Assembly: GCA_005223185.1 (NCBI GenBank)
Contig: NJBN01000012.1
Location: 1-64,000 of the forward strand
DNA: 64,000 nucleotides
Reading direction: 5' to 3'
Origin: a candidate division LCP-89 bacterium B3_LCP
Lineage (GTDB): Bacteria > Electryoneota > B3-LCP
Both the position numbers and the translations under genes were made by a program. The notes under the pieces were generated by a model. The model was given only the letters and a program-made list of their open reading frames with translations. It searched no databases and had not been told where the DNA came from. This document shows, one piece after another, positions 1 through 9,028 of the stretch. The stretch's first letter is position 1. Every line of letters starts with the position of its first letter.

Positions 1-99
1 AAAATTGGCTTGTTTATTATACGATTGAATTTGCCGAAGGCTCCCTATTGTTTTCAAAGAACTTACAAAATATCTATTGTTTTTAATAGAATTATTCTC

Positions 100-260
100 G
101 GACAGACTCCTTGACCCGGAATCCAGTGCTTGCTCTCGAACGGCATCTATTAGACTCCCGTTTTCACGGGAGTGACAGTACGGTAGTCCACTAATTTATC
201 AGCGGAATCAATTTAATCAGTGGAAATCAGTGGTTCAGCGCTCCTTCACCCTAATACCGA
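100..260. repeat. intergenic hairpin/dispersed repeat mosaic
   Basis: Non-coding leader region. It holds a perfect hairpin (ACTCCCG, six-base loop, CGGGAGT at 154-173). It also holds an AATCAGTGGAAATCAGTGG-type stretch at about 215-240 ending in GGTTCAGC, and a related AATCAGCGGTTCAGC end recurs near 41280. No reading frame here looks coding. The rest of 1-270 holds nothing else I can name. Confidence 0.5.
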
Positions 261-269
261 CACTTCTGC

Positions 270-298
270 TTGACTTTGAAAATTCCTTGCATTATATT
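270..298 (+). promoter_or_regulatory. sigma-70-type promoter for the V4R/thioredoxin genes
   Basis: TTGACT at 270-275 and TATATT at 293-298, separated by exactly 17 bp. Transcription would start near 305, about 50 nt ahead of the chosen TTG start of the V4R gene. The same architecture recurs ahead of several other genes in the window. Confidence 0.6.
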
Positions 299-354
299 TC
301 TTGGGCTGTTTATCTTGCTTAAGCCCAATTCTGCTTGAATATCGGAGTCTGATT

Positions 355-906
355 TTGGACAATGAGATGTTAGATAATCTGGAATATATACCTGATGGCG
401 GCGCTCTGATGTACCAGGGGATAAGATATCTCCTGATCAGACCGGAGACGATAATAGAACTCCAGAAAGTGATGGAAACGGAATTGGGCGTGGAGAAATT
501 GGGTTATGCTCTGTATCAGGCGGGATACAAGGGCGGCAGCCTTTCAGCGGAGAAGTTCCGCACGGAGCAGTCTTTGAGCCCTCAGGAGATCGTCCGTTTC
601 ATGGCCACTATGGGCGGTCAGTTAGGTTGGGGCAGAATGGAAGTTGACCAGATGAATCCTGATGACGGCACTTTCGAAATGGAAGTTTACCATAGCGTCT
701 TCGCGGAGGCTTACGGTGTTGCGAACTTTCCGGTATGTCATCTCATCCGAGGTGTTTTTGCCGGAACGTGGGGGGGAGCGATCGATCGGGAGATCATGGG
801 TCTGGAAACTCGCTGCCGTGCGGTTGAAGGTCCGGGACCGTGTAAGTTCATATTCACACCCTCATCCAGAGATAGCAGCCTTAACGTTCCCTTCGATCCA
901 TCGTGA
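355..906 (+). CDS. V4R (4-vinyl reductase-like) domain protein
   Basis: A 183-aa soluble protein whose C-terminal half matches the V4R small-molecule-binding fold. That fold is found in bacteriochlorophyll 4-vinyl reductase relatives, XylR-type regulators and TRAPP Bet3-like proteins. Visible family features are an aromatic/Gly-rich central part, the VCHLIRGVFAG segment and the terminal Cys-rich ETRCRAVEGPGPCKF block. There is no partner DNA-binding or enzymatic domain, so a sensory or ligand-binding role is an inference. I chose the TTG at 355 because GGAG lies 7 nt upstream. The frame is open back to 301 but that part lacks a ribosome site, and an ATG at 367 is also possible. Thioredoxin follows after 38 nt, probably on the same transcript, which hints at a thiol- or redox-linked role. 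Confidence 0.7.
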   Translation: MDNEMLDNLEYIPDGGALMYQGIRYLLIRPETIIELQKVMETELGVEKLGYALYQAGYKGGSLSAEKFRTEQSLSPQEIVRFMATMGGQLGWGRMEVDQMNPDDGTFEMEVYHSVFAEAYGVANFPVCHLIRGVFAGTWGGAIDREIMGLETRCRAVEGPGPCKFIFTPSSRDSSLNVPFDPS

Positions 907-944
907 TAAGTAAGAAACTTAGATAAATAAAACGTGGAGAACGT

Positions 945-1268
945 ATGTCGAATTTGACCCATGTTACTGATGCCAGTTTCAAGGAAGAGGTGCTGGATAA
1001 TGATCTGCCTGTATTAGTTGACTTCTGGGCGGCATGGTGCGGTCCCTGCAAGCTGATCGGACCGATTGTGGAAAAGATTGCTGATGCAAATGAAGGTCGC
1101 CTTAAAATAGGAAAAGTTGACGTCGATAACAATCAGCAGGTGGCGGCTCAATATGGTATTCGTAGTATTCCCACTTTAATTCTTTTCAAAGGCGGAAAAC
1201 CGGTGGAACAGATCATCGGTTTAGTTCCCATGGATCAAATCCAGTCAAAGGTGGATCCTTATCTCTAA
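945..1268 (+). CDS. trxA: thioredoxin
   Basis: A 107-aa classical thioredoxin, full length for the family. The active site WCGPCK is at about residues 32-37, in the FWAAWCGPCK context, and the cis-proline loop (RSIPTL) is present. It has no signal peptide, so it acts as a cytoplasmic dithiol-disulfide oxidoreductase that hands electrons from thioredoxin reductase to substrates such as ribonucleotide reductase and peroxiredoxins. A good ribosome site (GGAGA) precedes the ATG. The upstream neighbour is the V4R protein. Thioredoxin reductase is not in this window. Confidence 0.95.
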   Translation: MSNLTHVTDASFKEEVLDNDLPVLVDFWAAWCGPCKLIGPIVEKIADANEGRLKIGKVDVDNNQQVAAQYGIRSIPTLILFKGGKPVEQIIGLVPMDQIQSKVDPYL

Positions 1269-1298
1269 AGTAATAATGTAATGTCGGGGGGGCTAAGT

Positions 1299-1312
1299 CC
1301 GTCGGCTGACGG
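1299..1312. repeat. palindromic repeat CCGTCGGCTGACGG
   Basis: A hairpin with 5-bp arms (CCGTC/GACGG), located between thioredoxin and the protease gene. Its exact reverse complement sits at 41152-41165 inside another repeat cluster, so it belongs to the dispersed hairpin family of this genome rather than being a strong terminator; no T-tract follows. Confidence 0.45.
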
Positions 1313-1357
1313 GCACAGTCCACCATTTACCATCTCAAGCCAAGGAGTGCACCGATC

Positions 1358-4195
1358 GTGCGACGAATCTGGACACTATCCATATTTCTCCTGCTTGTCT
1401 CTGTGACAGCGGTTCATGCAGATGATGGGGCAAAGACCGTTTACCTGAAATGGTCACACGAACTTGACATACAACATAATGCGGACGTCTGGGCTACCGG
1501 TGACATCCAACTGGATAGTGTACTCCGTTGTTACGCGGTTGCAAAGGTGCAGCCTGCTCTGCGCATCAGGTTGAATTCAGATCCCAACGGTTTAAATCGC
1601 GTTATTCGTATAGATCTTCAGCAATCCGCTGATGTTGTAAAGCTAATTGATGCACTCAGGAATTTTCCATCCGCAGAATACGCTGTCCCTGCGCCGGTGC
1701 GGAGGATTTTCAATTCCTTAGGTAAGTCAACCGGCCGCAATATTTTAGATGTACCCGGCGATCCATTGTATCCTGAACAGTGGTTTTTCCCGGTTATGCA
1801 GACCCTTTCCGCCTGGGACTTGACGCATGGTTTGTCATCTGTAGTGGTAGCGATAGTGGACAATGGTACTGACTGGACCCACCCGGACATGGCAGCAAAT
1901 ATCTGGACGAACTCCGGTGAGATCGGCGGAAATGGCATAGATGACGATGGCAACGGATATATTGACGACACCCGTGGCTGGGATTTTCAGGATGAGGACA
2001 ACAATCCCATGCCGGAAGATCCCGGCGGTGGTCCTGACTATCATGGCACTCATACCGCCGGTCTGGTATCGGCAGTTATGAACAACGGACGCGGCGTGGT
2101 CGGTATGGCGCCGTCTTGTAGCCTTATGCCCATTCGAGCCGGTTTTGGCAGTTACATCAGCACCAGCGGTGGTTTAGAAGGTATTCTCTATGCTGCTAAC
2201 AACGGTGCAGACGTTATAAGCCTTTCCTGGGGTGGCTCGGGTTCTAATTCCTATGAACAGGACATCATCAACGAAGCTTTAGTTCTCGGATTGGTGGTTG
2301 TGGCTGCCGCTGGGAATGAAGGAGTTTCCTCAGCTCATTATCCCGCCGCCTATGATGGCGTTCTGGCGGTAGCTGCCACCGACCCTTCAGATCATATATG
2401 GTCATCGTCGAATTACGGTTCCTGGATCTCGGTTTGTGCGCCGGGAGTATCTATTCTTTCCTTGATCCCTGATGGATACGGCCTTGCCTCAGGAACATCA
2501 ATGGCTACGCCATTGACTGCCGGTGTCGCCGCGCTGGTAAAATCACATCATCCCACCTGGACTGGCGATCAGATATACAGTCAGATAATGTACACAGCAG
2601 ATGACATTACTGCGAAAAACCCCCTCTTTGCCGGAATGCTCGGTACCGGGCGAGTTAACGCTTTTCGTGCGGTAGCAGAGACGGCTCCTGGTGTTTTGAT
2701 CTCTGGAATGTCCTTTACTGAGATCGGTGGTGACGGTGACGGGCGCTTGGATCCCGGCGAAGCGGCAACATTAGAATTCTCTTTAACAAACATGGGCGAA
2801 GCAACAAGCAACGTCCAGGTAGAACTTTCCTGCAATGATCCATACGTACAGATTAACCAGAGCAGTTGGGATTTTTCCCAATTCGGTGCCGGACAAACTG
2901 TTACCAATTCCTCAAATCTATTCGAAATTCAGGTATTAGGAGGAGCCAGTCCTAACAGTGACGTCGATCTGATTATAACTGTTGATACAGAGAACTTCTA
3001 TAATGCTTCCCTGAACTCTCCACTATGGATTGATCCCGCTTTCGGTGATCACAACGTTGGTAATGTCACCTTCACGGTTACAGAATTCGGTGCTTTTGGT
3101 TATTACGACTATGTGCACAGTGAACAGAAAGGATCCGGATTCCGTTATCCCAGTGAAAGTTCCAACGCACTGTACTTAGGAGCATTGATGGCAGGTGTTT
3201 CTCCAGATAAGGTCAGTGATTGTGCTTATGGGACTTCTTACCCTTATCGTTACGACTGGGAGACAACTACAGATGGTGAATTAAGCATTTTACCTGGATC
3301 ACTGGCGGATCAGGAAGGCACTGCCATTTATCAGGATACCAGACCACCCTCATCCGAACAGGTCGGATTGAAAATTACCCAACAAACTTTTGGCTGGGAT
3401 CAGGCGCCTGATAGCGATTTCACCATTATCTCATTTTCGCTGGAGAATGTTTCCGGATCCGACTTATCTGATCTGTACGTCGGTCTCTATATGGATTGGG
3501 ACCTCATTAATTACGATGAAAATGAAGCAGACTGGGATGGAGCACTGCAGTTGGGCTATCAGTATAATAATCCTGTTACTGCTCCCAATACCAGGTATTA
3601 CGGCACCTGCCTTCTCTCCGGTGATTTAGCCTCTTACCGTGTAATTGATAATATCGCTCTGTACGGCGGTAGCCCTAGCTTGATGACCGATGCGGATAAA
3701 TACGAATACATGTCCGCGGGCATGGTGCAGACCGGAAGTGTCGCACCTTCTGATCAGGCCATGGTGCTCTCAGTAGGACCGTTATCCTTAGATGCTGATT
3801 CGTCAAAACAAGTTGTCTTCGCGGTTCTGGGTGGTGATAACCTTGAAGATCTGAAAACCAACGCTCAAGCTGCGCAGAATAAATGGAACAGTATCGCAAC
3901 ATTGGTCAAAAACCCCGGCGCACCTTCACACGTATCATTCAGCATCGATAGTGTATTTCCTCGACCTGCCAATAGCTCTTTACATCTCACTTTCAGTGTT
4001 CCTGGACCCGGTGAAGTGACCTTCGATCTGATAGATATAATGGGACGTTCCATTCCGGTGCATCGTAAGATCTACCCTGGCGCCGGTTCATATTCGCTGA
4101 ACTTTCCCCAATGGAATGGAGCTTCCGGAATTTACCTCTTGCGAGGTAACTCAAACTATGGAAGCGCTATAACAAAGATCATCTGGCTGAAATAG
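1358..4195 (+). CDS. secreted subtilisin-like (S8) serine protease with T9SS-type C-terminal domain
   Basis: A 945-aa exported protease. Residues 1-21 are a clear signal peptide (cleavage after VHA). An N-terminal prodomain-like region precedes the S8 catalytic domain at about 150-430. The triad is visible: Asp168 (AIVDNG), His229 (HGTHTAG) and Ser381 (SGTSMATP), with oxyanion Asn320 (AAGNEG). A stretch of acidic EF-hand-like DDDGNGYIDD near 195-205 suggests calcium binding. Beta-sandwich regions follow. The last 85 or so residues (FDLIDIMGR ... GIYLLR ... KIIWLK) look like a Por-secretion/FlgD-type sorting domain, implying export and cell-surface anchoring or release. The start is GTG, preceded by AAGGAG. 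The likely role is degradation of extracellular protein. Confidence 0.9.
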   Translation: MRRIWTLSIFLLLVSVTAVHADDGAKTVYLKWSHELDIQHNADVWATGDIQLDSVLRCYAVAKVQPALRIRLNSDPNGLNRVIRIDLQQSADVVKLIDALRNFPSAEYAVPAPVRRIFNSLGKSTGRNILDVPGDPLYPEQWFFPVMQTLSAWDLTHGLSSVVVAIVDNGTDWTHPDMAANIWTNSGEIGGNGIDDDGNGYIDDTRGWDFQDEDNNPMPEDPGGGPDYHGTHTAGLVSAVMNNGRGVVGMAPSCSLMPIRAGFGSYISTSGGLEGILYAANNGADVISLSWGGSGSNSYEQDIINEALVLGLVVVAAAGNEGVSSAHYPAAYDGVLAVAATDPSDHIWSSSNYGSWISVCAPGVSILSLIPDGYGLASGTSMATPLTAGVAALVKSHHPTWTGDQIYSQIMYTADDITAKNPLFAGMLGTGRVNAFRAVAETAPGVLISGMSFTEIGGDGDGRLDPGEAATLEFSLTNMGEATSNVQVELSCNDPYVQINQSSWDFSQFGAGQTVTNSSNLFEIQVLGGASPNSDVDLIITVDTENFYNASLNSPLWIDPAFGDHNVGNVTFTVTEFGAFGYYDYVHSEQKGSGFRYPSESSNALYLGALMAGVSPDKVSDCAYGTSYPYRYDWETTTDGELSILPGSLADQEGTAIYQDTRPPSSEQVGLKITQQTFGWDQAPDSDFTIISFSLENVSGSDLSDLYVGLYMDWDLINYDENEADWDGALQLGYQYNNPVTAPNTRYYGTCLLSGDLASYRVIDNIALYGGSPSLMTDADKYEYMSAGMVQTGSVAPSDQAMVLSVGPLSLDADSSKQVVFAVLGGDNLEDLKTNAQAAQNKWNSIATLVKNPGAPSHVSFSIDSVFPRPANSSLHLTFSVPGPGEVTFDLIDIMGRSIPVHRKIYPGAGSYSLNFPQWNGASGIYLLRGNSNYGSAITKIIWLK

Positions 4196-4289
4196 ATACC
4201 TGTTCAAATCATCATTATACCCCCCTTTCCACCGGTTTTTCTAATACTGGCGCGAACACTCCATACCCCCTAAGAATTCCAAAATTTTC

Positions 4290-4319
4290 TTGACTTTCGA
4301 GGGACTCTTTACTTATCTT
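4290..4319 (+). promoter_or_regulatory. candidate promoter for the large secreted protein
   Basis: TTGACT at 4290-4295 and TATCTT at 4314-4319 with an 18-bp spacer. Transcription would begin near 4326, leaving an unusually long untranslated leader of about 175 nt before the start at 4500. I see no recognisable riboswitch in that leader. The remainder of 4196-4499 shows no gene. Confidence 0.45.
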
Positions 4320-4499
4320 GTCCTATCAAAATACAAGGTAATCTAAACCTTGAACTCGCCTGTTATCACCTGGTGAGTATTATAAGTGCTTAAATAACAA
4401 ATTCTTAGTAAACAAACATCAATGTCATTTCCTGCTGAAGAGATTAAAGAAAAATCTCTTTAGATTGGGGGGTTATCCATGTACTATGGGGAGGAAAAG

Positions 4500-7400
4500 A
4501 TGAGAAGAGGATTAAGGGCGGGTCTGTTCACAATCTTGGGACTGGCAATCCTGTTCTCCATGCCGTCTGCCGCGACGAGCGCAGACTGGGGGAATCCGCA
4601 ACTACAGATTTTAGCAAAGGCACCGGTTCGTAACGGCGATATCGTAACGTTACAAGGGACGGGTTTCCAGCCTAATGAAATTCTGAGCGGTTTCGGAGCG
4701 ATTGTTCAGATCCAAAATGAAGAGCCACACTATTATCAGGCTTTTAATCTGCCAGACCTCGGGGTAAATACCGATCCATTCGGACAATTTAGCGTTGACG
4801 TCCACCTGGATATGCTGAGAGGGATACGCGGCTATGTGGAATTGGCTCTCTGCCAGGATGATATTGTTGCCTTTACCGATTTCCTCCAGGTTCATGACAA
4901 TGGACCCTACCAGTCTTCAGCACTAGATGCTACTACCGGAGATCTGTTTTTTGATGATTTCCCTCGCGGTGGTTCAGGTGAAGATCCGGTCGTTAACGAC
5001 GACGACGTCCCTCTCACATCGGAATCCTCGGGGGGATGGGCTTGGGATATTATCCAGGTCAACCTGGAAAGATACACGACCACAGACGCCACAGGTTCCT
5101 CCACCCCGGTCGGAAATATCACTCATGACGTTACATTGAACGGTTCCGATCTGGCCTCAACTTCATCAGCTGTTATCGAGGGTTTAAGTGCGACCTATAA
5201 GTCCGTTCGTATGACCATTCTCGTATGGGATACTGGTTACTTAAACTTTGCCAATAAAACGACCACTGGAACTGATATAGGCGAGGATTATTTATCCGCT
5301 GCTGATGTGACCAATCCTGAAGTATCTTCTGCGGTAGCTATCGATCTAACAACTATCGTAGTTACTTTCTCGGAAAACGTTTCGACTCCTAGCGATAGTC
5401 TTAGTTCCATCAACAACTGGACTGTGACATTCGGCGGTGCTAAGGAAGTTACTAATCTGGCACCACGCGGTTCTAGCAGCACTGCCACCTGCACACTGAC
5501 GGTTGCCGATTTAGGTGACCGTGGCGCCACTCCGACCGTTCAGTTCACTACGGGATCGGATGAGTTTGAAGATGCTTTTGGAAATGATTGTGCGAGTACC
5601 ACATCTCCACATATCACTGCCACTGATGGCATTGCTCCGGCGACACCGACACTCAACACCCCCACTGCTGAGACATTCCTGACAGGCGCCAGTGTGTCCT
5701 GGACCGCTGATGCAGGGTCAGGTACCGATACTTCTCTGGAAAGCCTCCGTTTGAAAGGGTCCGATAACGGCTCTGACTGGACGACCCTGGATACAGACTT
5801 AAGCTCTCCATACTCGGGTTCCTACACATTTGGCACCGAATGGGTATATTATGCCGCAGAAGCCGTCGATACTGAAGCTAATACCACGCTTTCAAGCGCA
5901 ACCGGAAGCTGCCAGGATGCCCACCATCTTGATTTCACTACTACTCCGGCTTCGACTGCCGTGAATGTCGAATCCGGTGAATTTGTGGTTACTGTGGAAG
6001 ATAACTATGGTAACGCCGAAACAGTCACAGAGACCATAGGTCTTTCCACTGAATCCACAGCCGGAAATTTCCGGGCAGAACCAGGTGGTGATCCGGTTGG
6101 TTCCATCAATATCGTTGCTGCTTCGACTGGCAGTTTCTACTACATCGATAGTGACGTGGGAACGCATGAATTAAAAACGACACACGTTACCTTATATGAT
6201 GATTCCACTGACTACGTAATCACAGCCGGCGCGGCCAGCAAAATCCTGATAAAACTTCCGGGTCAGTCGTTTTCCAACGGTGTAGGAATTACGGGAACAC
6301 CGGACTTCTCAGTATATGGCGGTAATGGAAGATGGGCTCTGGCTGGTACTAACTTCGGGATGACTTTAGTGATTGTCGATGCCGATAATAACCTGGTCCA
6401 GGAGACAGGCAGCCGCAATATTGACTTCACCACAAATGCGGATGACGCTCCGGATGGAAGTCAACCAACATGCAATAGCCAGACATTCCCCTATACCAAT
6501 ATATCCATAGATTTCGATGGTGGTTTCTCAACCAGCGATATCGTCAACAACCTGAAAGACTTTACAGTAGGTGACAGGACTGTTTACATGAACGCTGCCG
6601 AAAACGGAGGCGGACTTACCGGTGAGAATTCAACCTATTTCGGTGTGCTCTTTGATGATGCCGATCATATAGGCTGGGTGACTTCTTCTGGCGCTCCTAC
6701 GACAACTCCTGTATCAGGTACCATAACCGCCGGATCTGCCTTGCCTGATCTTTATGTAGCTGCATTGGATCAGTTTGATAATGTGGATACGACCTATACA
6801 GGTTCAACCATTACTACTGCTGCAGGTACATTAACCCCACCCACCAATTCACCTGCAGGCAAGGGTCAGGGTGGCACCAGTCTGCCTAACGGTAATACTG
6901 CTCCAGATTACGGTTCCAACAGTACCTGGTCAAACGGTATAGTAACTCTGGATGACGGGGAGACCGATGAAAAAACTGTCATCTCTGCAGCCTCTGCAAC
7001 AGGATTTCGCATCCGAGGCGCCGCTTCCGGTGGAGGTTTAGCTGGTGAATACACCGATGACAGTAATCAGTTTGCCGTCGATACCGACTCCGATAACTAT
7101 TTAAGAATCGAAGACACTTCCGGTGGTGGGGGAACCGAGTACGTTGACAGTGAATCCTTTACTACGGATGATGATATTACCTTCTGGTCTATCAGTTATG
7201 ATCAGTGGGGCAATACCATTGGTAACTATGCCGTGACCTGGAATTCCACAAACTTAACCCCGGAAGCTGGTGGAATTAACTCCAATCATTGGGATTTCTC
7301 ACCGACAGCTACTACCGCTGGAAACGGTACTCTGGAAGCTACTAATGGCAGCGTTACCGACCGTACCATCTCGAGTATAACTGTAACATCCGGTTCTAGC

Positions 7401-8705
7401 ATTGCTTCGATCGTCATACGCACTGCCACTGGTGGCGGTGGCGATGAAGTGGGTGCGCTGGAAATTGCTGGTGCAGCGAACGGTGGATCTTATAACGTAA
7501 CAGCCACGCTCTACGCAGCCGGTTACAACGCTGATGTAATTTACGTTTCGGACGTAAGCGCTACCTGGAGTGTCACCGGTACTCTGCCTACTGGCGGCGG
7601 ATCAGGATTCTCAAGCAGTCCCGCAACGTCCACTACATATACCGCCGTAAGCAGCACGGATGAATCCGGTACCATAAAGGCTACTTATAATGCTCTGATA
7701 GATGAAACCGGTACAGTGACTGTTGATGCTACAGAACCTGCTACGGTGCAGGATTTCGACATCAGTGAGCATCAAAACAACTTCTACGTTACCGCTACCT
7801 GGGATGTGACGTCAAGTTATGATGACGGCAGTAGTGCCGGTTCCGGTAATGTGGAGGACTTTGACATAAAGTATTCTGCATCAATTATCAACGATGAGAC
7901 AACCTGGGATGCAGCCACCACGGTTCCAGCGGATGGTAAACCGAGTTCCTTCAACTCATCCGGTTCCTGGAACATCTACATGGCTTCCGTACCTGCAGGG
8001 TACTATTACTATGCCATCAAGACCATGGACCCGCAGGGCTACTGGTCCGATATGGGCTCAGGCTGCTATACAACGAGTTCTGATTACTCTCTACCGGTTA
8101 CCTTGAGCAGTTTCCTGGCTGATGGCAGTTACGGTCGGATTTATGTCAACTGGTCAACGGAATCTGAAGTGGACGCGTTGGGATTCCGTCTGCTACGAGA
8201 CAGTGATCCTGATTTCCCTGATCCGATACTGGTCAGCAGCTATCAGAATAATCCTGATCTGGTTTGCCAGGGCTCCAGTGAATCAGGTTTCGACTACAGC
8301 TACACCGATCGCGATAATCTGGTTACTGAGACGATTTACTACTATCGCTTAGAGACCGTGGATATCAACGGTGCTATCGAAGCCAGCAGCCGGCAGGCAT
8401 CTGCAGAAGCATTGCCGCTTCCTTCTGACTATTCATTGGGTCCCAACTTCCCCAACCCCTTCAATCCGGTAACTCACTTCGAATTACAGTTGCCGCAGGA
8501 TGGTGAAGTTTCCATCATCATCTACGATTCGATCGGAAGGGAAGTTACGCGCATCTTAGATAACCAGTACCTGGAAGCCAATGTTTACCAGTTAAGCTGG
8601 AACGGTACCAACCTTCATGGTCATCAGATGCCATCCGGTCTGTACTTCTGCAGACTTCAGGCAGAAAACAATCAGCGCATCTTGAAGATGCTTCTACTGA
8701 AATAG
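4500..8705 (+). CDS. very large secreted Ig/FnIII-like repeat protein with T9SS-type sorting domain
   Basis: A 1401-aa exported protein. Residues 1-28 form a signal peptide (hydrophobic LFTILGLAILFSM, cleavage near ATSA). The body is low in Cys and Lys and rich in Thr, Ser, Gly and Asp. It is organised as successive beta-sandwich blocks of Ig-like or fibronectin-like type, with no catalytic motif recognised. The last 90 or so residues carry the typical sorting domain: NFPNPFNPVTHFELQLP, then IYDSIGREV, then MPSGLYFCRLQ. The likely role is a cell-surface or extracellular adhesin or structural protein. I chose ATG 4500 because GGGGAGG lies just upstream and the protein then begins MRRGLRAG; an in-frame ATG at 4479 is also possible. 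It is transcribed from its own promoter and is followed by a strong nested hairpin terminator. Confidence 0.8.
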   Translation: MRRGLRAGLFTILGLAILFSMPSAATSADWGNPQLQILAKAPVRNGDIVTLQGTGFQPNEILSGFGAIVQIQNEEPHYYQAFNLPDLGVNTDPFGQFSVDVHLDMLRGIRGYVELALCQDDIVAFTDFLQVHDNGPYQSSALDATTGDLFFDDFPRGGSGEDPVVNDDDVPLTSESSGGWAWDIIQVNLERYTTTDATGSSTPVGNITHDVTLNGSDLASTSSAVIEGLSATYKSVRMTILVWDTGYLNFANKTTTGTDIGEDYLSAADVTNPEVSSAVAIDLTTIVVTFSENVSTPSDSLSSINNWTVTFGGAKEVTNLAPRGSSSTATCTLTVADLGDRGATPTVQFTTGSDEFEDAFGNDCASTTSPHITATDGIAPATPTLNTPTAETFLTGASVSWTADAGSGTDTSLESLRLKGSDNGSDWTTLDTDLSSPYSGSYTFGTEWVYYAAEAVDTEANTTLSSATGSCQDAHHLDFTTTPASTAVNVESGEFVVTVEDNYGNAETVTETIGLSTESTAGNFRAEPGGDPVGSINIVAASTGSFYYIDSDVGTHELKTTHVTLYDDSTDYVITAGAASKILIKLPGQSFSNGVGITGTPDFSVYGGNGRWALAGTNFGMTLVIVDADNNLVQETGSRNIDFTTNADDAPDGSQPTCNSQTFPYTNISIDFDGGFSTSDIVNNLKDFTVGDRTVYMNAAENGGGLTGENSTYFGVLFDDADHIGWVTSSGAPTTTPVSGTITAGSALPDLYVAALDQFDNVDTTYTGSTITTAAGTLTPPTNSPAGKGQGGTSLPNGNTAPDYGSNSTWSNGIVTLDDGETDEKTVISAASATGFRIRGAASGGGLAGEYTDDSNQFAVDTDSDNYLRIEDTSGGGGTEYVDSESFTTDDDITFWSISYDQWGNTIGNYAVTWNSTNLTPEAGGINSNHWDFSPTATTAGNGTLEATNGSVTDRTISSITVTSGSSIASIVIRTATGGGGDEVGALEIAGAANGGSYNVTATLYAAGYNADVIYVSDVSATWSVTGTLPTGGGSGFSSSPATSTTYTAVSSTDESGTIKATYNALIDETGTVTVDATEPATVQDFDISEHQNNFYVTATWDVTSSYDDGSSAGSGNVEDFDIKYSASIINDETTWDAATTVPADGKPSSFNSSGSWNIYMASVPAGYYYYAIKTMDPQGYWSDMGSGCYTTSSDYSLPVTLSSFLADGSYGRIYVNWSTESEVDALGFRLLRDSDPDFPDPILVSSYQNNPDLVCQGSSESGFDYSYTDRDNLVTETIYYYRLETVDINGAIEASSRQASAEALPLPSDYSLGPNFPNPFNPVTHFELQLPQDGEVSIIIYDSIGREVTRILDNQYLEANVYQLSWNGTNLHGHQMPSGLYFCRLQAENNQRILKMLLLK

Positions 8706-8720
8706 AAGGTAGATTTTTTT

Positions 8721-8815
8721 ACAAGGGGGCTGTCCCGTAAATGTCACTCCGAAAGTGAAGCTCCAAAGGAGCCCGAACTGGTAGGATTGACCTGGGGACA
8801 GCCCCTTGTTTTTAT
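8721..8815 (+). terminator. nested hairpin terminator, dispersed-repeat type
   Basis: Long inverted arms at 8721-8736 (ACAAGGGGGCTGTCCC) and 8794-8809 (GGGGACAGCCCCTTGT) are followed by a T-run. Two smaller hairpins sit inside the loop: TCACT/AGTGA at 8744-8758 and GCTCC/GGAGC at 8760-8772. The GGGACAGCCCC half recurs at about 41771 and 62742. It would end transcription of the 4500-8705 gene. Confidence 0.7.
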
Positions 8816-8903
8816 ATCTAAACCAAACTACGTAGTATGGGTCTCTTGTCCCTTCGCAACCCCTGACCCCGACACTGAGGGGCTAAATCGCCAGTGAAAA
8901 TAC

Positions 8904-8933
8904 TTGCGAATCACAGCCCATATTATTTATATT
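8904..8933 (+). promoter_or_regulatory. candidate promoter for the beta-helix/hydrolase operon
   Basis: TTGCGA at 8904-8909 and TATATT at 8928-8933, with an 18-bp spacer, about 95 nt upstream of the start at 9029. It is weaker than the other promoters listed. The segment 8816-8900 also contains CCCCTGACCCCGACA, whose complement occurs in the repeat cluster near 41660. Confidence 0.35.
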
Positions 8934-9028
8934 CTTATGATGCATAACGCCATCAAGTAACTTGTTAAATAACATACTTAAAGCTGCTGAAAGGTAAGTG
9001 CGGACGACTCTGCATTTCGGGGGGAACA

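Noticed and set aside
4326-4499. Riboswitch in the long leader of the secreted repeat protein
   Set aside because: No conserved aptamer core that I recognise, and the downstream gene is not of a metabolite pathway.
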